Source: Rhodeus uyekii (taxonomy: Eukaryota; Chordata; Actinopteri; Cypriniformes; Acheilognathidae). Taken from it: 64,000 nt of DNA. Each line of letters opens with the position of its first letter. Positions within the stretch are counted from its first letter, which is position 1. Of this stretch, positions 23,200-33,975 are shown one piece after another. Made by a program: the position numbers and the translations under genes. The stretch covers positions 434,001 through 498,000 of the forward strand of contig JAWRVZ010000039.1 in assembly GCA_037043235.1 (NCBI GenBank). The letters are read 5' to 3'. The notes beneath the pieces were generated by a model. It was given only the letters and a program-made list of their open reading frames with translations, searched no databases and was not told the origin of the DNA.

Positions 23200-26100
23200 G
23201 TGGGTACCACATACACTCACGCTGTCTCCTCCACGCAGCAGATCTCAGGACTGTGGATTGGCCTGAGTAGATGTCCTTGGTTAAAAAGGGCACAGTGTTT
23301 GAGTTTGCAAAAGACCTCTGTGCTCATTAAAAAACGTATCATCATTCCTTGCGATAGCTCGTATCTGGGGCTCAGCAGAAAATTAGACACAATTGCAGAC
23401 ACATGGCCTTGCTAGTTAATGACATGAAGTGGACAGAACCATTATTCTTCTCAATTACATCTTGTTACAGTCTTCGCAGACAAGGCAGCATACAAAATAC
23501 AAATCGTGGTCCAGTGTAGGTTAAGAACGAGTCTGACCACACCTTCCACCTCGATGAGGTTTTATGTTAATGCTAATGACGCTAGCAGCTCTACTTAATG
23601 AAAAACAATAGTCCTGTTTAACAAATAGTCCTGTTTTTTTAAGTGGTTGGCTGGTATTAGCTGGTCCTCCAGCCGGGTCATAGCTGGTCAATGCTGGGTT
23701 TAAGAGGGGTTTTGGCAAATTCTTTAATATGGTTAGGCATTTACATGTACATGTGCATTTACAATACATTTTCATGACATTTGTTACAAATTTTTATATA
23801 TATATATATACATATTTAAATGTTGGCTGTCATAAAAACAAAACATGGCAGATTTATTCAATTAACAAATATGTTATATTTAAGTGAAATATTGTTCTCA
23901 AGCTTTTTTATTGACATCTTTCCATGGTTGAAACATTGATTGAGCAAGTGCATGAGACATGATATGGATTTACAGTTCTTCATACGTAACATACCTTCTG
24001 ATGTTCATTCGTCTTTATTTTGTGCTATAACTAGTAGTATAGTGGAAGAGATGATCAGTTTGCATGCTGCTTGATTTGAAGCTCTACTGTAATCTGTCAA
24101 AAATTTACAGAATTCGAAAGCCGATGCTTTGTATCATATCAGAAGTAACAAAGCTGCTTGTGATTTATTGGCTAGGAAGTGTGCTACAGTGTTCTCTTCA
24201 TTCGTCAAAATAAAAAAGGATAGACTAAAAGATTCTTGGGATTTAAAAATTATTATTGGTTCATCAAAATGATAATTGGTTAAAATTGAGAAATATTTTT
24301 TTCTTTTTTTTTTACCCAGCCTTAACTTTAATAATCTGATTTGTGATTCAGAGGGGTCCTATGAACAATATCAGTTGATTCCTTTAAAATATTTGACTCA
24401 AAAGAATGAGTTGTTCACGAACTGGACATTCTACTTCTCTTATTTAAAGATTAATGTCAAGAAGTTTAAGTGAATAATGACGCAAAGCTGCATAGAACAT
24501 TGTATATGAGTAACAGTGGCAAATTCTGTGATACCTTTGTGTTTTTGCATCTCTATTTAAGCCTGAAATCATATTCATTGTCATTCCATTGAACAGAGAA
24601 GGCAGAATTTTCTTTGCTAAGAACAATGTTATACAGGTTTGGAACAATATGTGGATGACTAAATAGTGACAGAAATGTCATTCTTGGCGCAGCTGTTTCT
24701 TTAAGAGCTTTGCTTCCTTTTATACTAAACGTTTAATTTCTCTCCTACCATCTCCTGGGATGAATGTTCCACCTGTTTCTTTAAAGTATGTTCCCACTTT
24801 CCTCAGAATAAGCAGAGTCCTATTCCGGATGTCTGCTCAATAATAATGAGGGACATTCTGAGCTGTGGAGAGATGGGTGAGCGTTTCCATTGAGAGATAT
24901 GTTTAGCCCCGGGAACCACACTCAGAGTGTCACATTCCCAGAGGATTCATCTGTATTACGAAAACATTATCGGACTGAAATGGTTCCATCTCACTCAGGC
25001 CTGCTGGTTCGATTTGGTGGTGAGCATAGAGTCAGCGAGTTGAAGCGAATGGCTTTGGATATTTTGATTGGGTCATGTAAAAGTCTCGCAGTCTGATTAC
25101 TGTCCCGGTTAACGCAAATCTCTCTGTTTGATGTAGTTCTGCTGTCACCACTTCTGCAATTACGTCCTGTGTTCATCAACTTCTTCTTCTTTTTACTCTT
25201 GGGGTTCTAGCACCATGTCCATTGTTATTCACAATGAAAATTATTGTTAAATTATCAGGGTTTTTAGGGTCCTTGTCAAAGGTGACAAAAAAGAGATGGG
25301 ATAATGTGTGATAGATAAACAGTTTTAAATAAAATAAATAAAATTACCATTCAATTTAAAGTGTCCTTGGAAAAAAAAGTATTTAAATTTTTTACTACTA
25401 TACGTTTAAATTAATATATAATAAATATTTGAATTACTTGATATAAATTAAATTATATTTTCATCAACTAAAATAGTAAATTTGACTAATATGAATTAAT
25501 ATGAATTATTAAACTGTAAAACCTCAGTACCATGGTATTATCATCAATATATCCCATTAATCTCAATAATTTCATGGTTTGTGGGTTTTGACCCCTCTCT
25601 CGCCGTCTTTGTCCACTTAAGTGTGTGAGAAGTGCTTTGAGTCCATGTCATGTAATGTTTATCAGACAGCCATAGTGCTCTCAGCTAAAGAGCTACTAGT
25701 TTCTCATCGTAGCAGGGCTTAGCGTCGTAAATGTCCAGACACTCGGAAACCTGTTAAAACCAGTCAGTGTTTAATGAGAGCAATTAATGTCCGTTAATTA
25801 ACTTTGCTAAAGCCCCCGTCTCCTCCTGACATCAGCCACAGCTTTCCATCCATCCTCGGCATGTTCTTCCCCTCATTCCCGCAGCCACATCTTTGGATCT
25901 CTGCCAGCAGGATTTCTTCGATCTGCTGTTTCTCTGAGGGCCTTTAGCTTGGCTTGCATAGGACATTTATTCCTCGTTGGGCACGAAGGGCTCTGGCTGT
26001 TTAAGCGTCGAAGCACTTGTTGGGGGGGGGGGGGGGGGGGAATGCTCATCATTAGCCTTAGCCTTGTTCAACATGTGAAACCTGAGCAGGTGCCCACAGA

Positions 26101-27255
26101 TCACAAAAAAACTGTTTATAATTGGTATTAAACAGAGGTGCACCGATCATTATTTTTTCATGATATGAAAATGTGCTCTCTGACAGTAGATGGCGCTTAT
26201 GGAACAGCGTTATCTGGGTTACCGCTGCACACAAAGCAGTGCTAAGTCATAAACAAAGGTAAGAGGAAAAGAAAGTGCCATCGAAACCTTTCTAAAGACA
26301 GTCAGTTCCCTTCAGGGAAGCATTCATATAAATAAACCCCCATCCCAATTCAATATTTTTCTTCCAATATTTTGAGCATTGGGGATCATAGGGTTGCTGT
26401 GCCTGGTACAGTATTTTCTCTGCTCTCTTCTCTTTGTTTCCGAATTCATTGTGTTTATTTTAATATCTCAGAAATATACACTACCGATCAAACCACAGGA
26501 CTGGTTTTCCTCAGAATGCAGATTTAAGTGATACGATCGCAAATCTTTTGGGGACAATTTACAGTCTATCAGTTATATATTCTAAATTGATGTTTATTCC
26601 AGGTAAACAGTGGCAGATGTTTTGTGTGAATGTTATGAGCCCAGATTACAGTTTTTTCAGGGTCAAGCTGGTCTGCCCCAGGGCCATGGGAACGGATTAA
26701 TTGTTACATGACACTAAAGACGGCAATAGGCACAGCTCCCAAACATGAGATAAAATAAAGATCATATTAGACAGAGATTGAGAAACAGAACCAGAGTGGA
26801 TTAGAAACAATGTTGTATACCGGAATCAGCTAGAATGGTCTTTATGGGACTGAGAAGAATGCTTGAGATTGGAGCCTCCACTGTCATATGATGTGTGATA
26901 GACTGTGAGCTCCATGTCAGTGTGCGGAAAAGAGGTTGTGTAAATCTAGTCAAAGTATAAGCTGATTAAACAAGATGAAGTTTTAAGCTCTAATGAGAGC
27001 AAGCTGCTATGTATTACAGCAAAAGCTGCAGTTGATTCACACACACACTCACAATCAGCCCCACTTCCACACAAGCAAATGTTATATTTCCACATCTGAT
27101 ACACACAGACTTGTTGGTGTCTTTACATTTCCTTAAATGCTGCTGAAAACACCTACACAGGATAAAAGGTGCATATACCTGCTTAGATGTGGATTCCCAC
27201 ACACTTCATTACTATTATGTATAACGTGTCTCTCGTATACTCGTATCTCAAACTA
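23200..27255 (+). other. dph1: dph1 intron 3, first part
   Basis: Start of a 27.5-kb intron. The segment is AT-rich with a few weak repeat traces, for example an AGGTGCACCGATCAT end-like motif near 26137. No coding sequence recognised. Confidence 0.7.
26022..26040. repeat. Run of 19 G
   Basis: Uninterrupted G homopolymer on the + strand. The true length is uncertain because such runs are prone to sequencing error. Confidence 0.9.
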
Positions 27256-27420
27256 CAGTGTTGTCCACTTATCTCGACCTCAGTTAACTCGCCAATCCTA
27301 TTATGTCAATGTTTTTGAAGTGGAACCGCCAAACTCCCTATTTGTCTTTGACGCTTCTCTCACAGCAGCACTCTCTGAAGTGAAAGCGCATATCGTTATT
27401 GCGCTTCTCAATGAGCAGCA
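27256..27420. mobile_element. Partial Tigger/pogo-like non-autonomous element
   Basis: Starts after TA with CAGTGTTGTCCACTTATCTC and shares ACTCGCCAATCCTATTATGT and TTTTTGAAGTGGAACCGCCA with the complete small element at 28125-28391. The right terminus was not found, so the end coordinate is approximate. Confidence 0.55.
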
Positions 27421-27713
27421 AGTGCTGCAGTGGGTCCCACCCCCATCGCAAAGGCCCAAAATTGCATTTTGGGATTCCAGAAGTAAAACACGCTCAATGA
27501 ACTTCTGCCAAATTCTTTGTAACCAATGGATTTACATGACTTTTCCAACTATTTGTGATTTATAGGATGGCATTTTATTTATTTATATATATATTTTGTA
27601 ACTCACAATTTCCACCTGATATGTTAGAACTACAAAAATATATTTGGATATATTTACATAACTTTCCCAAGTCTATAAATCCTTTTTGTTCTAGGCTGAA
27701 GGCAGTGGCTCTG

Positions 27714-28709
27714 GTTGAGAACTAATGCACTGAATAATTCACCAATACTACATTTCTTGTAGATGTGAGAATTCAGTCGCTGCTTTCCATTGAGCATACA
27801 GTAACATCCTAAATAGTATTCACTACAAAAAAAAAAATTGTTTTAAAAAACTACAAACATAGAGGATGTGGGACTGATTGTTAAGCAGCGAGGTGTAGAC
27901 GAAGGGATTTGAGCAATTAATAATCAAATAATAATTATGCAAATGGAGAGAGTTTATCTGCTACTGGCAGATCAACATAATGCTTGTTTTCTCTCCAATT
28001 TGATAGGGAGAACTGTTGAATAGTGGAAATGAAATCTAGAGTGTTTATTTAAAGACGTTAACAAGATTGAGTTGCCAGTTCCTGGTGAAATCTAACAATG
28101 ACGTGGCAGTTATGACCTGTAGTACAGTGGAATCCGCTGAGCTCGATTAACTCGCCAACCGTGTTATGTCAACGTTTTTGAAGTGGAACTGTCAAACTCC
28201 CTTTTTTTCTTAGCATTTTTTTATCGGTTATGTCGATACAGTGATAACCTATACAGTGTATGTACATTTTCAGAGCATGCTGATCGCTTCATCAAACAAA
28301 TCGCCATATTGGCTTTTGGTTTTCTCAATCCTCGGTTATCTTGACGCGTTTTTGCAACCCCCAAGGCCGTTGACATAACCGGGTTCCACTGTATATCCAA
28401 AAACGTTTCTACTCTTCTGCTTGACAAAAATATTACATACTTTTAGGGCATATAGGTAAGTAGGTGTATACAGCAAATACCTTTTTTTATGTTATAGCCA
28501 ATAACCCATAAATAAATATATAGAATTTTAATAAAGATAAAACTCTAAAAATTTGTATTTTTAAAGGCTACAAGTGAATTTATTCATCACAACATTATAA
28601 TGTACATTAAAATGTAAAAATGCGTATTCACTTTGAGATTTGCTAAATATTGCATTTAACAGATTTATTAAATTATGTTAAGCTTCATCCCTAATGAAAA
28701 AAAGACATA
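27714..28709 (+). repeat. Unclassified 0.75-kb repeat, copy 1 (carrying a transposon)
   Basis: Matches 30169-30923 over its whole length apart from small indels and a 267-bp insertion at 28125-28391. It starts GTTGAGAACTAATGCACTG and ends in a short A-run followed by GACATA. No target duplication was found around this copy. It has no coding potential; the superfamily is unknown. Confidence 0.8.
28125..28391. mobile_element. 267-bp Tigger/pogo-like non-autonomous element with proven empty site
   Basis: Terminal repeats CAGTGGAATCC and GGTTCCACTG, flanked by TA at 28123-28124 and 28392-28393. The second copy of the host repeat has the uninterrupted sequence GTAGTATATCC at about 30606-30616, the expected pre-insertion state with a single TA. 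This fixes both boundaries and the duplication. Confidence 0.92.
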
Positions 28710-29137
28710 CCTTGATACACAGAGCTATATATAGTCATGCTAGTAGGATGTTAAATAAAAGATCACTGAGCTCTGTGGTACGTAGTTGCTGTTTAACTCG
28801 TTTAGAAGAACATCTTCATCTGGTGTTCTGCTCTGAGTTTTGGGTTGTTAAGAGACACTGTGACAAACCACAAGAGCCGATCATACGTCAGTCTGACTTT
28901 GATATACCAACAGCTAATTCAGGAAGCGTGAAAAGATCTCATGTCAACCCCATTGAACATATATGCAACACCAGGTCAAGACTCCTGCCATTTTCGTCAT
29001 GTTTGAGGCCCTTAAGGAACGGGAAGAAACCTCCTCCTGTGCTGTCTGTCACTAAGTGTTATGTTCTTGATAATGCCGCCTTCACAGCTAAGATATCTCA
29101 GAATAGCAACAGGGTTTTCATCGAGTTTCCTGTTTAA
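28694..29137 (+). other. Unrecognised 147-codon open frame inside intron 3
   Basis: An uninterrupted frame from ATG 28694 to a stop at 29135-29137. Its first few codons overlap the end of the 0.75-kb repeat; the rest is single-copy here. It includes a Cys/Leu-rich stretch near residues 31-50 and no domain I recognise. No promoter, splice sites or family similarity support it. An open frame of this length can arise by chance in 50 kb of non-coding DNA, or it could be part of an old transposon. I do not call it a gene. Confidence 0.25.
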
Positions 29138-29999
29138 AGGTCTAGGCTTTTTATTGTATTGATCGTTGCTCATAATGTTTCATAAAAATGTTGGCATATA
29201 GTCGCAACTGTAGCCTTTTAGTGCAGTTGTATTGAACACAGTGATTTTCATCCATCCAGCCCACAACATTTATGTAAATGTGTTTGTGCTACTCTAAGTA
29301 TTAAAATATGTCTGATGCTTTTCTATACAAGGCGATACATGACTACAAGCTTAATATTTTGGCAAATTCATTGGAGTGTATCAGTGTAATGCAGTTGAGG
29401 GGATATTTCACCCAAATATGGCAGTTCTGTCGTCCTTCTCATCCTTATGTCTCTCCTGTTTTAATATAATCCAATATATCTAGGCTGCTTCTACTTCATT
29501 CACACCTTTGCAGGTTCAGTCCAGTTGACAATACACAAAGGAACCAACTGGGTCAGTCCATGTCAAATCAGACAGATTTAAAGACATTTTTTGCCACCCT
29601 GATTTGGCATTTAGGAGCTTAAAAAACAAACGTAAAACCAATGTTTTATGGTCAATTTAAAGTTTAGGATGTTACTCTATACACTGGAGTGTTTTCGAAA
29701 CCATGTTGATACCTTAACAACTTGTAGTTCGATTTTAATAACAGAATCTTCCAAAACATAGCTGTTTCCAATATTTTTTAAGTGAATTTAGAGAACATTA
29801 ATGATCATTATTTGTATTATCTGAGTAGCTCTAACCCCTCACTACCTGCTTCAGAAGTCGTCCTCAGCAAAGGACTATTTGTCTATTGCTTAAAGGCTTT
29901 CTTCATTTGCTCTACCTTAACTAAGGTTCTTATGGTACCTTTTGCAACTGACAGCCAAGGTCACCATCCTCTGTATTCACATTTTGTGCTCCTTTAGAG

Positions 30000-31540
30000 A
30001 CCAAAAAAAATCATACAGGTTTGGATTGCCATTCCCAGGAACCTTGGAGTTGTGATTGATCAGCTGAACATCACAGACCACATTCATAGAACTGCCCGGT
30101 CCTGCTGATTTACCTTATACAACATTAGGAAGATCAGGCCCTTCTTATTGGAGAATGCTATACTACGAGTTGAGAACTAATGCACTGAATAATAGGGATT
30201 CACCAATACTACATTGCTCAGTTGCTTTGAGCATACAGTACCATCCTAAATAGTATTCAGTATTCACTACACAAAAAATTAAGTGTTGAACTACAAACAT
30301 AGAGGATGTGGGACTGATTGTTAAGCAGAGAGGTGTAGACGAAGGGATTTGAGCAATTAATTATCAAATAATAATTATGTAAATGGAGAGAGTTCTTTGC
30401 ATGAAAGATCTGCTACTAGCAGATCAACGTAATTCTTATTTTCTCTCCAATATGGTAGGGAGAATGGTTGAGTAGTAAATGAAGGAAATGAAGTTGGAAA
30501 TGGGAAATGAAATCTGGATTATTTATTAAGGATGTTAACTGTAAAAAGATTATTGACTCCCTAGTTCCTGGTGAAATCTAACAATGACGTGGCAGTTATG
30601 ACCTGTAGTATATCCAAAAAAACTACTCTTCTGCTTGACAAAAATATTACATACTTTTAGGGCATATAGTGTAAGTAGGTGAATACAGCGAATGCTTATT
30701 TTTGTGTTATAGCCAATAACCCATAAATAAATATATAGAATTTTAATAAAGATACAACTCTAAAAATCTGTATTTTAAAGGCTACAAGTGAATTTATTCA
30801 TCACAACATTATAATGTACATTAAAATGAAAAATGGATATTCACTTTGAGATTTGCTAAATATTGCATTTAACAGATTTATTCAATTATTTTAAGCTTCA
30901 TCCCTAATGAAAAAAAAGACATAGCATGATATTGGAGAATGTTATACAACTCCATGTCCAAGTTTTTGTTCTTTCCAGACTGAACTATTGCACTCTTATC
31001 AGGTCTTCCAGCATCTACTGTCAGATCCAACAGCGAGATTGGTCTTGAACCAAAGACATAGGTTTATCAATTCCATCAAATTCAAGACACTGAACACCTC
31101 TATACCTAAACTTACTACTTCACACTCATTTTCCCTCCAGAAGCTGGTGTTCTGCAAGTGAACAGCACCTTGTGGTGCCATCCCAAAGAGGAGCAAAATC
31201 ACTTTCACAGACCTTTACCTTGACTGTTCCCATCTGGTGGAATGACCTGCCAGACTTAACCTGAGCAACTGAGTCTTTAGCCATTTTCAAGAAACTGCTG
31301 ATGATGCGTCTCTTGCCCTTAACATCTTCAACATAGCCCATTAATACCACCACTTTATGTTTGATTTCTATTCTAGCTATCTTTTCTATTTAAGCAAAAC
31401 TTACTATGTGTACTGTCTAACTAGTCACAGCCATACACAGCATATATGGTTGCTCTTTTGTTGGTTCAACTGTTTTTGTTTTTCTCCTTATTTTTAAGTC
31501 ATATAAGTGTCTGCTAAAGGATTCAATGTAAATGTGAATG
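30000..31540 (+). pseudogene. L2-like LINE 3' fragment (interrupted)
   Basis: The + strand reads LGVVIDQLNITDH, then ARSC, then TLYNIRKIRPFLLENA at about 30045-30160, the conserved end of the reverse transcriptase region of fish L2-type LINEs (LGVxxDxxLxFxxHI...NIRKIRPFL). It is split by the insertion at 30164-30929 and resumes near 30948, decayed, with C-terminal landmarks to about 31330. The tail near 31497-31540 has AAGTGTCTGCTAAAGGATTC, like the 3' tail shared by fish L2 elements and tRNA SINEs. Many stops; inactive. Confidence 0.75.
30164..30929 (+). mobile_element. Unclassified 0.75-kb mobile repeat, copy 2, with 18-bp target duplications
   Basis: Flanked by TATTGGAGAATGCTATAC (30146-30163) and TATTGGAGAATGTTATAC (30930-30947), an 18-base direct repeat with one mismatch, within the L2-like LINE. 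The insert is the same repeat as 27714-28709. A duplication of this length suggests target-primed retrotransposition, as for SINEs or LINE-mobilised sequence, rather than a cut-and-paste transposon. The short A-run near its end is compatible with this. No tRNA-like head was recognised. Confidence 0.8.
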
Positions 31541-32734
31541 TGAGGGTAAAGAGATCATGCCAGAAATCTCACATTGCATTGAATGTCCCTTTTAAAATTC
31601 TGCAAATTATTCCCATCAAGAGAGCCAGTCGACACAGATGAGAAAAGATGCCTCCTCGTGCTCCGACAGTGTTGTTTCGCTCTGCAGTTAGAGCCTCCTA
31701 TCTGACGCCTGCCCCCATTTTTGCTTTCTTTGATTCATATCTCCAGGCTGCGGCCCACGGCCCCTGTAGGGGAAATGTCAAAGTTAGTGTGGTGGAAAGA
31801 TCCTGGCATGGGGCCGACAATCCCCATTCCCGTCTCACACTGCACAGCTGAGCTGTAGGTGGCAGGAGCAGGGCTATGTTTGTCTGTGTGTGTGTGTGTG
31901 TATATATTAGTGAGTCCCAGCTGTCTGTCTTCCTCAGTTCTTACATAAGGAGCTCGTACTAGGAGGAGAGATCACCAGGCCCACAGCCACTGGATGAACA
32001 AGCCTATTCTCTCTCTCCCCTTTCTCACTTTCATTCGCTGTATCTTTCTTGCTCAGTCTGTGTTGATGACTAATGAGCTGCCGTGCCTTTCCATGTAATG
32101 AGTTACCTACCTACACGCCCAGTGTGTTGCCTTGTCTCACTTGCATGAAGAACTGCAGGGTAAAGGGTGAAGGAAATAAAGAGGTATATGGAGTGGATGT
32201 GCAACCAGTTGAGTAGTTGAGGTGTCTCAAGGCTCTGTGTGAGAGTGTTTCGGGCCCTCTAATTCACCTAGATATATTTTTTTTGTTTTAATATTTGAAA
32301 CGTTTTAGAGAGGGTTTTAGTGTGCTGTGTTTGAGCCATCAAAGACAAGCTGTAACAAATTCCCCACCTTGAACTGTCTGTCTCTTCTGTGTGCTGTATT
32401 CCTGTTATTATACTCCGCCTGAAAGCATTTGTTTGATGAATGTCTGTCAGCTAAACTGCAGAAGGGCATCGCTTTAAGTTCTCTTCTGTTTTTTCCCCCC
32501 AAACAGGACAGGTTCCTTAAAGTGCAACTTCTCCGGTGTCTGTAGCATATGCAAATTAACAGTGTTTGCGCTTTCTCTGTTTTTTCTGAAATGAGAAATT
32601 CACGTTTGTTTGCCACCAAAAGTTTACGGGATAGCACAAATGCTTCATCCAATGGACTTTTGAAAGGACTTGGTTGAAAAATACAGATTATACCTTTCCT
32701 GCGGAATCAGAGTCAGAGTGAGATTTAATCTTGG
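31541..32734 (+). other. dph1: dph1 intron 3, segment without recognised elements
   Basis: Slightly more GC-rich than the neighbouring intron; contains a short GT run near 31888. The region 31640-32210 could contain conserved non-coding sequence but nothing proves it. Confidence 0.55.
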
Positions 32735-32813
32735 CTTATATTTTTCTGTGTTTTTGATCAAATAAATGCAGGTTTGGTGAGCATAAAAGATTTCTTTCAA
32801 AAATATATAAATA

Positions 32814-33937
32814 CAGTAATACCTTGAGATACGAGCGCCCTGACATATAAGTATTCCGAGATACGAGCAAGCCTTAAAGCAATTCTTTGCTTTTTAATAC
32901 AAGTAAAGATTTGAGATACGAGCACACTTACAGACGCGGATCACTCAGAGCAGCCCACGCACCTCAATCCTTCACTTCACTTGTTCATTGACTCTGTATC
33001 TCCCGCGAGTCTTCCTGTAGTGCAGTGGATCTCAAATAGTGGGGCGCGCGGAGCGATGCCGGGGGGGGGGGGGGGGGGGGGGTGCGCGCGTGGCCGTGGG
33101 GAACATGCTTTTTTTTGTCAGGGAGTAGGTTTTCTTGCACTGAACAAGAGCAGCAGATATGAAGATATGAACAAACCCTTCACCCGTTGACGTGTACGAT
33201 CACACCAGTGTTCATGTGTTACGCTAAATTCACACATGTTTTCACGCGATATCTGGCACTGATCCAAAAAAAGACGCGCTCAGAGAACATATCATTATAA
33301 AGGTTTTCATATTTACTTCCACATATCTGAGAATCTGAATATCAGGTAGTTGATAACAGAGCCAACAAGTTAGTGACTATTTTGAATAAAAAAGAAAAAA
33401 CTAAATAAATGTGAAACATCTATCACACAGCGCTTTGATTAAGAAGCACTGCTGTAGTGTATGTTATATACATTTATGGAGTAATTGCATATGACCACCA
33501 GAGGGCCACCTTGGTTGGGCCACAAGTGATAATTGAGTATTAAGCTGGGAGCAGCACAAGTTATGTGAATTCAATAAAAATAAATGAGGTTCTGAGGTAT
33601 ACATTATGGTGTGTGGAGTCTATCCAATACACTACACAGGAAGAAACCCTACACTTCCGTATTGTGTTTGCGTTATCTACGTAATCCTTCCACCCTCCTC
33701 CTCCGCACATGCCGTAATTGTATCGTCTGTCTCGAAGGTAAGAAGTAATAATTAAAAACATTTTATTTTATCGCAAGAATCCTTATACACTATATTTTTT
33801 GTGTGAATGTCTCTATAGCAATTAAATATATATAGTTTTTTCCATTGTTATTAGCACTAATAAGGTTTTTTTTCTGTTATTTCGAGTTACAAGCTTGGTC
33901 CTGGAAAGGATTGTGCTCGTATCTCAAGGTAATACTG
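32814..33937. mobile_element. Tigger/pogo-like non-autonomous element (middle layer of nest)
   Basis: Left terminus CAGTAATACCTTGAGATACG, right terminus the reverse complement (CGTATCTCAAGGTAATACTG), flanked by TA at 32812-32813 and 33938-33939. No transposase was found. It contains a hAT insertion at 33023-33451. Confidence 0.92.
33023..33451. mobile_element. hAT-like non-autonomous element (inner layer of nest)
   Basis: Flanked by exact 8-base duplications CTGTAGTG (33015-33022 and 33452-33459). Ends read CAGTGGATCTCAAA on the left and, reverse-complemented, CAGTGCTTCTTAATCAAA on the right, hAT-type termini. It contains a run of 22 G at 33061-33082. No transposase. Confidence 0.88.
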
Positions 33938-33975
33938 TAATTGACCTTAAACTTTTCAGTGGTAGTGTATAGAAA

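Larger units (their letters stand above)
32735..33975. repeat. Fish non-autonomous repeat split by a nested insertion
   Basis: The left piece (about 32735-32813) has TTTTTGATCAAATAAATGCA and GGTGAGCATAAAAGATTTCT; the right piece (from 33940) has CTTAAACTTTTCAGTGGTAG then TGTATAG. Joined across the insert they form the normal end of this family (AAACTTTTgaaNGGTAGTGTA). It is the outermost layer of a three-level nest. Confidence 0.8.

Noticed and set aside
26133..26300. Possible hAT end (AGGTGCACCGATCAT)
   Set aside because: No partner end or 8-base duplication could be found.
33061..33082. Glycine-rich open frame across the G tract (32981-33190)
   Set aside because: The glycine run is just the G homopolymer inside a hAT insertion; not a gene.
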